In this document: piece by piece, positions 18,211 to 26,400 of the stretch
Layout of the letters: each line of letters opens with the position of its first letter
Numbering within the stretch: position 1 is the stretch's first letter
From: Deltaproteobacteria bacterium
GTDB taxonomy: Bacteria > Acidobacteriota > Thermoanaerobaculia > Multivoradales > JAHZIX01
Reading direction: 5' to 3'
NCBI GenBank assembly: GCA_022601195.1
Contig: JAHZIX010000029.1
Coordinates: forward strand, 248,001 to 312,000
DNA: 64,000 nt
The notes under the pieces: generated by a model
What the model saw: only the letters and a program-made list of their open reading frames with translations
Told to the model about the DNA's origin: nothing
The model's database searches: none
Program-made: the position numbers and the translations under genes

Positions 18211-20735
18211 TAGGGGTAGTACCCACTCAAGGTCTTCACCTCAGTTCCGGGCTTCGCTACCCGCAGTTGGACCTCTCGAAAGCCGGCATCACCACTGGTA
18301 TTGGTGCTCTGGTAGGCGACCAGGTATTGGGAGCGTAGCTCTTCTTGAATCGTCTGGTAGATGCCTGCCAGCTCGGCAGGGTCGTCAATGAAGAAAGACC
18401 TTCCGCCGGTGATCTCTGATAGGCGGGAGAGCTTGCGGCGGTTGGCGCCGTCCTTACCCGCCTCTTTGAGGCCGATGGCGTAGATGGTGACACCGGCTCT
18501 GCGGGCGTATTCGAGGGTGTCCTCAAAGGAAAAGCGACTGGACTCGTCTTTGCCGTCGGATAGCAACAAGATGGCTTTTTGGCCACGGATACCGTTGAAA
18601 TAGTAGAGGCCGAAGATGAGGCTATCGTAGAGAGAGGTTCCCCGCTCTGCCTTGAGTCCCGCCAGAGCTCCCGCCAGGGCCTCCGCTTTAGAAGTGAATT
18701 TTACAGCCAGGTGGGGGCGATCGTTAAAGGTGACCAGGGCTGCCCGATCTTTTGGGCTAATCGCCTCCTCGAAGAACTTCAGGGCGGCGTCTCGAACCGT
18801 GTCCAGACTTTCGTCCATGGAAGCCGAGACGTCCAGCAGAACACCTGCATGGAAGGGCAAGTCTCTGACCTGTTCGAAGCGGGTGATCGTCTGGGCAGCC
18901 CCGTCCTCCGCGACCGAGAAATCCTCTCGCGTCAAACCTTTCACCGGGCGGCTCTGGCGGTCGAGCACGGTGGTGTAGAGCTCGACGAATTGAACATCCA
19001 CCTCATCGAGGTTGTCGGGAGCGTTGACGAAGACGAGATCCTCGGTGGAGCCTCCGTCGGTCAGGTAGGCGACCGCTCGCACATAGGCGATTTCGTTTCC
19101 ACCGGGAAGGAGTATCGGCTGAGTGTAGGGAGGTTGGTAGAGAGTCGCCAACAAGTCTTCGTTGAGGTAGATCTCGAGACGCTCCACGGTGCCGCCTTCA
19201 GGCGCCGAAACCTCGACCTGGGCCTGAAGGCTATTGTGGTACGTCTTGCCCTTTCGAGGTTCGATGAGGCGAACTGCAAAGCGATGATCACTGGCATTTA
19301 GCAGAACTTCGTCCGTGGCGAGCTCCTTCCCCTCGGAGTCGTAGCCAGCCACTTTCAAGGTGCGCGTTCGCGGTAAGGATCCGAGATCCACCTCGACACT
19401 ATAAGGAGGGCGCCGTTTGGTCAGCACAGGTTTGCCGTCCAGGGAGAAGGTGACCCGGTGAAAGTCGTCGCCGGTGGTGAGTGTTTCCAAACGCAACATC
19501 CCGGTCAGGAGCTGCCCGGAGGGTTCGACCAACTGAATGGTCGTTTCTCCGCTGGTAATGGCGGCGTTGGCCTCGGCCAGCAAGCGGGCGGTCTCCGGGT
19601 CCTCGGGACCGGGTGGGGGAAGGTCGATCTCTAGCTTGGGGACCTCCAGAATGCGTTCGGCTCGGAAGAAGCGATGGGAGTTGAGATCCTCTAACTTCAC
19701 CACCAACTTATATTCACCGGAGCGAAGAGTGCGCTGAATGATCATCGGCAGAGTTGGCCCCGAGGTCTCGGCGGTGGGGAAGTCGAATTTGTAGCGGAAA
19801 CTCTCGAAGAGCTCCCCATCTTTCAAGACTTCGCCGTTGAGGAGAAAGTTGTAGGCGCCATAGTCCCCGAGGTCGACTTGGGTTGCCTGATCCACGGCGA
19901 CACCGATGACCGCTTGCATCACGGTGCGATTCTGTTTGCGGCCTGGGTAGGCGACATCGAGAGAAGCCTCGAAGGTGGGAGCCCCTTCCGGTAGATCTGT
20001 CGAATAGGCTGCGAAAGTGGCTACCCACTCCCCTTCCGGAGGTTCCGGGGGGCTGTCGAGACGACTGAGCAGAGAAATATAACCGTTGCCCTGCCCCAGG
20101 ACCCAGCTGATGGCGCTCCGGACCAAATCTCCGTCTCTACATTGACGGTCGACTTCCGCCAAGCTCGTCGAGCCATCAGAAGCTACCGAGAACGTATTGA
20201 ACAAGGAGCCCAAACCATCTTCCGGGTGAAAAATGCGGAACGGGCCAACACTGCTGGGCTGATAGAAGACGAGATAGAACTGGAAGCCCACCTGGAGACT
20301 CCCTTTGTAATACCAAACTTCCAGCGGGAAGAGGAGTGAGCACCTGACTTCGAGGCGAGAGGTCGGCGGTCCGTTGCGCATTAGAAACCGGCCACGATCG
20401 TCTTTGAGGCCCCCGAATTCCCCCTGTGCGTAAGCCAAGGACTCGTGCCAGCGATCCTTGAACTCATTGCGGGCGGTTTGGGGGTAGGGATCTCGAACTT
20501 GCCAAAATCGTTTGATGAAGGCGTCCCGCTGATAGTCCTTCTCCAGGGCAATGAAAGCGTCGACTTCCTCGGAGGTAATCAACAGCTCCACTTCACTGAT
20601 CCAAACTTGGTAGGCAGGAGCCATGGCACTGACTGCTTTACGCTGCTTTTTCTTTAGGTCCGCCTGTGCGGAAACAGAGCATAGCGAGAGAAGCAGGGCC
20701 GGTATGAGGATGCTGCTGAGGTGGTATTTCTGCAC
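18210..20735 (-). CDS. GWxTD-like plus VWFA-related secreted protein (first of tandem pair)
   Basis: A paralogue of the next gene with the same order: signal peptide (HLSSILIPALLLSLCSVSAQA), GWxTD-like domain (EKDYQRDAFIKRFWQVRDPYPQTARNEF, then LKDDRGRFLMRNGPP where the family has GWxTDRGR), beta-sandwich modules, and a VWFA-related domain with metal-site residues DVSASM, RGTSLYDS and LLSDGKDESS. The GTG at 20735 is preferred: it begins just before the signal peptide and has GGGA six bases upstream. A longer frame from a TTG at 20888 would place about 50 odd residues, encoded partly by short tandem repeats, before the signal. Length from GTG is 841 residues. The stop overlaps the next start (TAATG). 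Confidence 0.87.
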   Translation of the reverse strand: MQKYHLSSILIPALLLSLCSVSAQADLKKKQRKAVSAMAPAYQVWISEVELLITSEEVDAFIALEKDYQRDAFIKRFWQVRDPYPQTARNEFKDRWHESLAYAQGEFGGLKDDRGRFLMRNGPPTSRLEVRCSLLFPLEVWYYKGSLQVGFQFYLVFYQPSSVGPFRIFHPEDGLGSLFNTFSVASDGSTSLAEVDRQCRDGDLVRSAISWVLGQGNGYISLLSRLDSPPEPPEGEWVATFAAYSTDLPEGAPTFEASLDVAYPGRKQNRTVMQAVIGVAVDQATQVDLGDYGAYNFLLNGEVLKDGELFESFRYKFDFPTAETSGPTLPMIIQRTLRSGEYKLVVKLEDLNSHRFFRAERILEVPKLEIDLPPPGPEDPETARLLAEANAAITSGETTIQLVEPSGQLLTGMLRLETLTTGDDFHRVTFSLDGKPVLTKRRPPYSVEVDLGSLPRTRTLKVAGYDSEGKELATDEVLLNASDHRFAVRLIEPRKGKTYHNSLQAQVEVSAPEGGTVERLEIYLNEDLLATLYQPPYTQPILLPGGNEIAYVRAVAYLTDGGSTEDLVFVNAPDNLDEVDVQFVELYTTVLDRQSRPVKGLTREDFSVAEDGAAQTITRFEQVRDLPFHAGVLLDVSASMDESLDTVRDAALKFFEEAISPKDRAALVTFNDRPHLAVKFTSKAEALAGALAGLKAERGTSLYDSLIFGLYYFNGIRGQKAILLLSDGKDESSRFSFEDTLEYARRAGVTIYAIGLKEAGKDGANRRKLSRLSEITGGRSFFIDDPAELAGIYQTIQEELRSQYLVAYQSTNTSGDAGFREVQLRVAKPGTEVKTLSGYYP

Positions 20736-20792
20736 TGTATTTCCCAAGTCAGTATCTCCCAAACCAGTGTCTCCGGACCAGTATTTCCGAGC
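20735..20792 (-). repeat. Four tandem 14-15-bp units at the start of the VWFA gene
   Basis: On the plus strand the units are CTGTATTTCCCAAGT, CAGTATCTCCCAAAC, CAGTGTCTCCGGAC and CAGTATTTCCGAGC, directly abutting. On the coding strand each contains GGRA(R)AYAC(T/A)G. The unit nearest the gene supplies both the GGGA ribosome-binding-like sequence and the GTG start at 20735. If translated from the upstream TTG, the array would give a GDTGLGDTDLGNT-like peptide. Confidence 0.7.
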
Positions 20793-20923
20793 CCTTGGTT
20801 CCGAGCTCAGCCTGTTGAAACCTGAAGGCCGATTCCGGTGCCAGCGGGCGGCAATGGAATCAAGGGAAGGCGTCTCGCCTCTTCCCAATGGGCTCCCGAA
20901 GAGCTGCCTACCAGGTAGGTAGG

Positions 20924-20949
20924 TACAATAACAGTCGAAAGGGTTCGAC
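20924..20949 (+). promoter_or_regulatory. Candidate -10 box and hairpin before the cysteine desulfurase gene
   Basis: TACAAT at 20924-20929 fits a sigma-70 -10 box, but no good -35 is seen at the right distance (GAGCTG). Just after it is a perfect inverted repeat GTCGAA-AGGG-TTCGAC (20934-20949), placed where the transcript would begin. A second palindrome CCTACC-A-GGTAGG lies immediately upstream. Either could be an operator; this is suggestion only. Confidence 0.3.
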
Positions 20950-20984
20950 TATTTCTCGTCCTCCGAATCTTCTAGGAAGCAGCC

Positions 20985-22187
20985 ATGAAGCCCACCGCAG
21001 CTTTGCCTCATACCGCGGGTGTTCCCCGGGTCTATTTCGACAACAACGCCACGACGCCATTGGATGCTCGAGTCCGGGCCGCCATGGAACCCTATTTTGG
21101 AATGGCCCATGGCAATCCATCTTCCGCTCACGGTTATGGCCGCCAAGCTCGCCAGGCCGTGGAGGCAGCCCGTTCCAAAGTCGCCACTCTGATCGGCGCT
21201 GAGAGCCAGCAAGTCATTTTTACCGGATCGGGGACCGAGGCCAACAATGCGGTGATTTTCGATGCGGCTCGGCGGGCCGGCGGGAAGGGACATTTTGTTC
21301 TCTCGGCTTTCGAGCATCCATCCATTGATCGCGCTATCGAGAGTCTCGAGGAGATGGGTTTTTCAGCAACCCGAGTACCTCCCGAAGCCAACGGTGTGGT
21401 GGCAGGGGAGCGCTTGGCAGCGGCCCTCCAGCCGGAGACGATTCTGGTCTGCCTGATGTTGGCAAACAATGAGCTGGGTACGCTGCAGCCGGTCGTCGAA
21501 GTCGCGGCCTTGTGCAGAGAGAAGAAGATTCCTTTGCTCTGCGATGCAGTGCAAGCGGTGGGTAAAGTCCCGGTGACGGTCACCGATCTTGGAGTCGACT
21601 ACCTGGTCCTGGGGGCCCATAAGTTCCACGGTCCTTTGGGTGCGGCTGCTTTGTGGATTCGCCCCGGCTCTGCTCTGACCGGCCTGCTGGTGGGGGCTCC
21701 TCAAGAGTTCGGTTTCCGCGCCGGTACCGAGAATGTGCCCGCCGTCGTGGGGTTGGGCGAGGCCAGCCACTGGGCCCGGGAAGAGATGGCTTCCAGGAAG
21801 CAACATCTAACAGGTTTGCGGGATCGGCTGGAAACTGGACTGGAAGACCTAGCCGCTTCCCGAGTTCATTGCCGCCAAGCGCCACGACTGCCTCACACCA
21901 CGAATGTTGCTTTTCCGGGTTGGGTGGGCCGAGATCTGATGCTCGCCCTGGATCTCGCCGGTTATGCCGTCTCTACGGGAGCTGCTTGCGGCGCCGGGGA
22001 TCCCCTTCCCAGTCAGACTCTTTTGGCCTTAGGGCTCGAAGCAGAAGAAGCGATCGGCTCACTCCGCATCAGCTTCGGCATCGAGAATACGCAGCAGGAG
22101 GTGGATGACTTTCTTTGCGTCCTCCCGCGGGTGTTAGAGGAGCAGCGAGGTGGGTCGCTTTCGTTGGGAGGCGGTACCGCCCGGTGA
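20985..22187 (+). CDS. Cysteine desulfurase (NifS/IscS family, class V aminotransferase fold)
   Basis: Removes sulfur from cysteine as a persulfide for Fe-S clusters or tRNA thiolation. The 400-residue PLP enzyme shows the N-terminal VYFDNNATTPLD, the PLP Lys213 in LGAHKFHGPLGAAALW, the His/Asp in FEHPS and LCDAVQAVG, and a mobile loop with the likely sulfur-accepting Cys335 in STGAACGAGDPLPS. AGGAAG lies eight bases before the ATG. There is no IscU, IscA or thil gene next to it, so the target cannot be told and the symbol is left blank. It is divergent from the VWFA pair. Confidence 0.92.
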   Translation: MKPTAALPHTAGVPRVYFDNNATTPLDARVRAAMEPYFGMAHGNPSSAHGYGRQARQAVEAARSKVATLIGAESQQVIFTGSGTEANNAVIFDAARRAGGKGHFVLSAFEHPSIDRAIESLEEMGFSATRVPPEANGVVAGERLAAALQPETILVCLMLANNELGTLQPVVEVAALCREKKIPLLCDAVQAVGKVPVTVTDLGVDYLVLGAHKFHGPLGAAALWIRPGSALTGLLVGAPQEFGFRAGTENVPAVVGLGEASHWAREEMASRKQHLTGLRDRLETGLEDLAASRVHCRQAPRLPHTTNVAFPGWVGRDLMLALDLAGYAVSTGAACGAGDPLPSQTLLALGLEAEEAIGSLRISFGIENTQQEVDDFLCVLPRVLEEQRGGSLSLGGGTAR

Positions 22188-22363
22188 TCACCGGATCATT
22201 CGAGGATGAAGCCTCGCTACAAGGCTCGGCCCGAGAATTCTGGGCATCACGGGACAACGGGATGAACGGTCCCGAATGGACCACCTTCCTCATTCGTTAG
22301 ACAGAGATTCGGGGGCCATGGGATCTCCGGCGAGAGTCGAGTTTCAGGTCATGCCATTGCCGG

Positions 22364-23146
22364 TCAACGGGGCTCCGGGTCAACGGGGCCTTCCTGCTGG
22401 TTCCACTTCTTCGGGTTTCGCCGAGTCGACTTCTTCTCCTTCGTCGCTCCGAGCACCACGACGAATTCCCCCTTGAGAGAGGGGCGCTGAGCGAGCTGGT
22501 GATGAAGTTCCGAAAGGGGGCCTCGCAGGACCTCTTCGTGGGTTTTGGTGAGCTCTCGGGCGATGGCGGCCGGCCGGTCTCCCAATTCCGTGAGAGCGTC
22601 TTCGAGGCAGCGCAACAGTCGATGGGGTGACTCGAAGAGGACGAGAGTGTGGCCGAGGTCAGCGAAGCGGCGAAAAAATGTGCACCGTTTGCCGGTCTTA
22701 GGGGGAGGAAAGCCGAGAAAGCTGAAGGGCATGGGGGGGAGGGCTGAAACCACGAGGGCGAGAAGCACCGCGGAGGGTCCTGGCAAAGCTTCTACTCGAA
22801 TCCCTAGGCGAGCTGCTTCCCGGACCAGAAGAAAGCCCGGATCCGAGACCAGGGGAGTACCGGCGTCGCTAGCTAAAGCGATGTTCTCGCCTCGTTCCAG
22901 CGCCGCCAACAGCCGCGGCAGGCGTTGCTTCTCATTGTGCTCGTGAAGGGAGACGAGGGGTTTCTTGATATTCAGCTGAGACAAAAGCCACCCGGTGCGT
23001 CGGGTGTCTTCGCAGGCGACCAGATCTGCCTCTTCGAAGGCTCTGCGAGCTCGAGGAGAGAGATCTTCGAGGTTCCCCACGGGAGTGGCTACGACCCACA
23101 AGCGCCCGAGGCCGACGGTATTGGGAGAGAGCTGGTCGGAGTCCAT
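22364..23146 (-). CDS. rsmI: 16S rRNA (cytidine-1402 2'-O)-methyltransferase RsmI
   Basis: A tetrapyrrole-methylase-fold SAM enzyme that 2'-O-methylates C1402 in the ribosomal P-site region. It has LWVVATPVGNLEDLSPRA at the start, the ACEDTRRTG signature, SLHEHNE, the SAM loop SDAGTPLVSDPGFLLV, and LFESPHRLLRCLEDA. The ATG at 23146 (MDSDQLSP) is preferred over a TTG at 23173. The product is 260 residues with a basic tail (EKKSTRRNPKKW). It is divergent from the SurA-like gene across 76 bases, a region that contains the palindrome ATGCTAGCAT (23207-23216). Confidence 0.94.
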   Translation of the reverse strand: MDSDQLSPNTVGLGRLWVVATPVGNLEDLSPRARRAFEEADLVACEDTRRTGWLLSQLNIKKPLVSLHEHNEKQRLPRLLAALERGENIALASDAGTPLVSDPGFLLVREAARLGIRVEALPGPSAVLLALVVSALPPMPFSFLGFPPPKTGKRCTFFRRFADLGHTLVLFESPHRLLRCLEDALTELGDRPAAIARELTKTHEEVLRGPLSELHHQLAQRPSLKGEFVVVLGATKEKKSTRRNPKKWNQQEGPVDPEPR

Positions 23147-23222
23147 AGTTCTCGGTTCGGGCCTTTTTTCCAAGGGTAGAAGGGTCGTTTGATGATCGAG
23201 ATCGGGATGCTAGCATGCGGCC

Positions 23223-23999
23223 ATGAACCAGCTGCGGAATCTCCCTTGGAACCAGAGAGAGTTTCACCACCGTCTCTTTGCTGGGCCCTTGCTTTCTTTG
23301 GCCTTATTGGTGACCTCCTCGTTTGCCCTTCCAGGCGAGGCACAGGAGACTTCTGTTGGCGAGTTGAAAGATCGTATCTTTGCGGTCGTGGACGAAGATC
23401 CTATTCTTGCTTCTGACATCGATCGAGTGATCGCTCTGGGCTTAGCCGAGAGGAGGGTCGACGAGCAAGGGGAGCCCCTGGAAGACAAGACGACTTTCCG
23501 CCGTCGCGCTCTCGACGCTGTCATCGAACAAAGACTCCGTTTCCATGCCGTCGAGGAGATTGGCTTCGAACGGGTGCCACCGGCCACCGTTGAAGCCGAA
23601 GTCGCCAAATTGCAGGCCCGGTTCGAGGACGAGGAAGCGCTCGGAGCTCAGCTTGCGGCGGTAGGACTGGATGATCAGAGCTTGCGCCAGTTGCTGACTC
23701 GCCAACTGATGGTGCTGACCTTTATCGAGGAGAGGCTCGGGCCGCGAATCTTCATCCGCCTGGAAGAGGTCCAGGGCTACTACCAGGATGTTCTGGTGCC
23801 GCAAATGGAAGCCTCCGGAGAGGCCCAGATACCTCCCATGGAAGCCGTCCGGGAGCAGATTCGGGTCGTTCTGAGGGAGCAGCGCCTCAACGAGGAGATT
23901 CTTCGCTGGACAGAGGAGCTGCGCAGCCAAGCGGACGTTCAGCTATTTCTCGATTCCCCACCGGGGGATCTACCTCCGGTGGTCGACGTTCTGGAATAA
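23223..23999 (+). CDS. SurA N-terminal domain-like periplasmic protein without PPIase domain
   Basis: 258 residues with a signal peptide (RLFAGPLLSLALLVTSSFALPGEA) and a SurA_N-like chaperone core: ELKDRIFAVVDEDPILASDIDRV, then RRALDAVIEQRLRFHAVEEIGF. The chain then goes straight to a C-terminal helical segment (MEAVREQIRVVLREQRLNEEILRWTEELRSQADV) that in SurA packs against the N-domain; the parvulin PPIase modules are absent. It is probably an outer-membrane-protein chaperone of the periplasm. Its 3' end converges on the transglycosylase gene 50 bases away. Confidence 0.82.
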   Translation: MNQLRNLPWNQREFHHRLFAGPLLSLALLVTSSFALPGEAQETSVGELKDRIFAVVDEDPILASDIDRVIALGLAERRVDEQGEPLEDKTTFRRRALDAVIEQRLRFHAVEEIGFERVPPATVEAEVAKLQARFEDEEALGAQLAAVGLDDQSLRQLLTRQLMVLTFIEERLGPRIFIRLEEVQGYYQDVLVPQMEASGEAQIPPMEAVREQIRVVLREQRLNEEILRWTEELRSQADVQLFLDSPPGDLPPVVDVLE

Positions 24000-24049
24000 G
24001 GGCACGGCCGCCACTGACCGTTTCGCCCATGGTTTGGGGAGGGAGAGCT

Positions 24050-26332
24050 TTACCAACGTTTTGGGGTCGGTAAGGTAGTGGTGGGGTAGACCCGCTGGAA
24101 ATGGGTTCGACTGGTGAGCACCTTTCGCAGATAGTCGCGGGTTTGGCGGAATCCCACCTTAGAGAAATATTCTTCCGGCTCACCACTGAAACAGTATTGC
24201 TTCCATAGATGCGCCTGAGGTTCTCCTGCGTTGTAGGCGGCTACAGCCATGTGAGTGGCGCCGTCAAACTCCATATGTAGATCATGGAGGTAAGCAGCTC
24301 CGAGAGTGATGGCGACCGGCGGCTGGTAGAGATCTGCCGGCTGAAGGGTGCCCATACCCAACTTCTGCCCCAAAGGCCGCGCGGTAGGCATGATGAACTG
24401 AGTCAGGCCCCGAGCTGCCGCGGCGGAAAGAGCGGTAGGGAGAAAGCGACTCTCCTCGCGAATGATGGCTCGGATCAGAGCTGCTTCCACGTTGAAGCGG
24501 AAGCCCTGATGGACGATCAGATCGCCGAAGGCGTTTGGGTACAGCAAGCTCTGGTAGGCCTCTGGGAGAACCTCTAGGGGAATTCGTTTCGGGATTCGTT
24601 GCGACAGGATTTCAACCTGCCGTAGAGATTGATTGGTCTCACCGTCCCTCGCCAACAACAAGCTTCCGGTCAGGGCCAAGGCCGGCTGACTTACCGGGAA
24701 ATGACGCGGTACCATGGCAGCCCCGTCGCGCCAGATTCCCAGAGCCAAAAGCAGCTCCTCCGGCTCTCGCAAGGAAGCTCGCCAAAGAGGCCACTCCTGC
24801 ACCGGTGCTGGTTTCATGGAAAGGTAGGGTTCAGCTGTACGGTCGGCAAGGAGCTGCCCGCGGAGGGCCTCCAGGGCCGCCGTGCCAGCTTCTCCAGCTC
24901 CAAGGAGCAACCAGGCTTCTCGGAGGTCTTGGATTTTGGAGGAGCGAGCGCGGCGCAGTCCCTCCTTGCGAGACAGGCTCGCCAAGGGACCGGATTGAAG
25001 GCGCTTCAGGGCCGCCCGCGAAAGAGGGTGATAGGTGTCTGCCTCGAGAGCTTGGAGATAACTCTCCAAAGCTCCCGAGAGGTTCTCCTGGAGTTCCCGC
25101 TGGCGCCCTCGCCAGTACCGTGCTTCGACAACGGTGCCCTTGCCGGCTCCTTCAGCCAGCACCAGCCAAGACTGAGCTCGGTCGTGGCGACCCTGCACGA
25201 GATCGGAGGAAGCCAAGAACAGAGAGGCTCGAACCGCCGTCTCTTTCCACTGACGTTTCGATTGGAGCAGGCCGAAGAGCTCTAGGGCAGTTTTCTCATT
25301 GCCCGTGCGCCATTCCAGGCGCATGGCTGAAAGCAAAGCGGCATCGGACCACCGGCTCATGGGATCGGCGTTGAAGGAGCGCCGAAAGCTATCCGCCGCT
25401 TGTTGCCATTGTCCCAGGAGTTCCAGACAGCGGCCCGCTTGATAGAGGGCTTTGGCTCGATCCCGGGGCAGGCTGGCCTTGGCCGCGAGTTGGGCGAACC
25501 CCTCTGCCGCCTGCTGCCAGCGGCCGAGCCAGAAGTTTCCCCGTTGCAGGGAGTAACCTGCATCGTAGAGCTGCCGGGACGACGGCGTTGGGGACATGCG
25601 GCCCGCTGCTGAGCGATCCAGGGCACTTTGTAGGTATCGAATGGAGCGGTTGAACTCTCGATGGTGGTGCAGGGTTTCACCGACCAGGAAAGTCAGATCC
25701 GGGCTCTCGGAAATGGGTTGGAGGTTGACCACCCACTCAGCCGCCTCACGGGCTGTGTCATCCCCCTTGGCTTCTTTGAGCAGGTCGATCATGCGGCTTC
25801 GGGCATCTTCCCGGAGGCCTCTGCGAAAAGAACAATGGGCCTGAGCCAATCTCAGCTGGCGCCGCTCTGGAGTCGAGAGCCGTAGGGAGGGCAATCCCTC
25901 TAAGAGTCGGCAATCCCCTCCTTTGCTCAAGGTGCGCCGCAACAATGCCATGGCTTTCGGGACCAAGGCTCGAGGAGGATCCAGGCCCAATAGCTTGACG
26001 ATCAATCCGGCAGCGACCTCCGGATGATTCTGCTCCTCTTCTTCGAGGGCGATCTGGTAGAGGCTGTGGGCTCGGAGCAGGTTGTTCGTGGAGAAGGCCT
26101 CTCCGAAAGCCACGCCAGCGTCCTGGGATAGGCCTTGGCGGGCCAGGAGGTTTCCTCGAAGATAGCTCAACCCTAGCTGGGCTGCTTGGTCGGGATGTTT
26201 TTCGAGGAAGTCTTCCGTTCGCTGAAGAACAACGGCGGGGGAATCCATGAGACTGAGGCGTACAAGCTCGATGCGCGGATCTTCCGCTGTCAACATCAGA
26301 GCGAAACCGAGGCTCAATCTCAGCACGAGCAT
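24050..26332 (-). CDS. slt: Soluble lytic transglycosylase with TPR-like superhelix (Slt type)
   Basis: Cleaves peptidoglycan glycan strands, forming 1,6-anhydro-MurNAc. The 760-residue protein has a signal-like start (VLRLSLGFALMLTA), about 550 residues of TPR-like helices forming the Slt70-style ring, and a C-terminal SLT domain. The catalytic Glu627 is in IIREESRFLPTALS, followed by GLTQFIMPTA and MAVAAYNAGEP, the standard motifs. AGGA precedes the ATG by five bases. It lies 68 bases downstream of murA on the same strand, so prmC-murA-slt may form one cell-wall and translation operon. Confidence 0.93.
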   Translation of the reverse strand: MLVLRLSLGFALMLTAEDPRIELVRLSLMDSPAVVLQRTEDFLEKHPDQAAQLGLSYLRGNLLARQGLSQDAGVAFGEAFSTNNLLRAHSLYQIALEEEEQNHPEVAAGLIVKLLGLDPPRALVPKAMALLRRTLSKGGDCRLLEGLPSLRLSTPERRQLRLAQAHCSFRRGLREDARSRMIDLLKEAKGDDTAREAAEWVVNLQPISESPDLTFLVGETLHHHREFNRSIRYLQSALDRSAAGRMSPTPSSRQLYDAGYSLQRGNFWLGRWQQAAEGFAQLAAKASLPRDRAKALYQAGRCLELLGQWQQAADSFRRSFNADPMSRWSDAALLSAMRLEWRTGNEKTALELFGLLQSKRQWKETAVRASLFLASSDLVQGRHDRAQSWLVLAEGAGKGTVVEARYWRGRQRELQENLSGALESYLQALEADTYHPLSRAALKRLQSGPLASLSRKEGLRRARSSKIQDLREAWLLLGAGEAGTAALEALRGQLLADRTAEPYLSMKPAPVQEWPLWRASLREPEELLLALGIWRDGAAMVPRHFPVSQPALALTGSLLLARDGETNQSLRQVEILSQRIPKRIPLEVLPEAYQSLLYPNAFGDLIVHQGFRFNVEAALIRAIIREESRFLPTALSAAAARGLTQFIMPTARPLGQKLGMGTLQPADLYQPPVAITLGAAYLHDLHMEFDGATHMAVAAYNAGEPQAHLWKQYCFSGEPEEYFSKVGFRQTRDYLRKVLTSRTHFQRVYPTTTLPTPKRW

Positions 26333-26400
26333 TCAGTCCTGTGAAGTTTTTGGTGTGTCGAAACCGAATCGCTGCGGTGAAGTCTGGTTTCGAGCTCGGA

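Noticed and set aside
22174..22190. Palindrome CCGGTGATCACCGG at the cysteine desulfurase stop codon
   Set aside because: Considered as a terminator, but the stem is short, has no loop and no T-run; not supported.
22362..22389. Direct repeat GGTCAACGGGGC twice at the end of rsmI
   Set aside because: Two short copies at the gene's 3' end with no other element features; probably chance or minor slippage.
24535..25374. A 279-codon plus-strand frame inside the transglycosylase gene
   Set aside because: Antisense to a clear Slt protein; composition is Arg/Pro/Gly-rich as expected for a shadow frame in GC-rich DNA.
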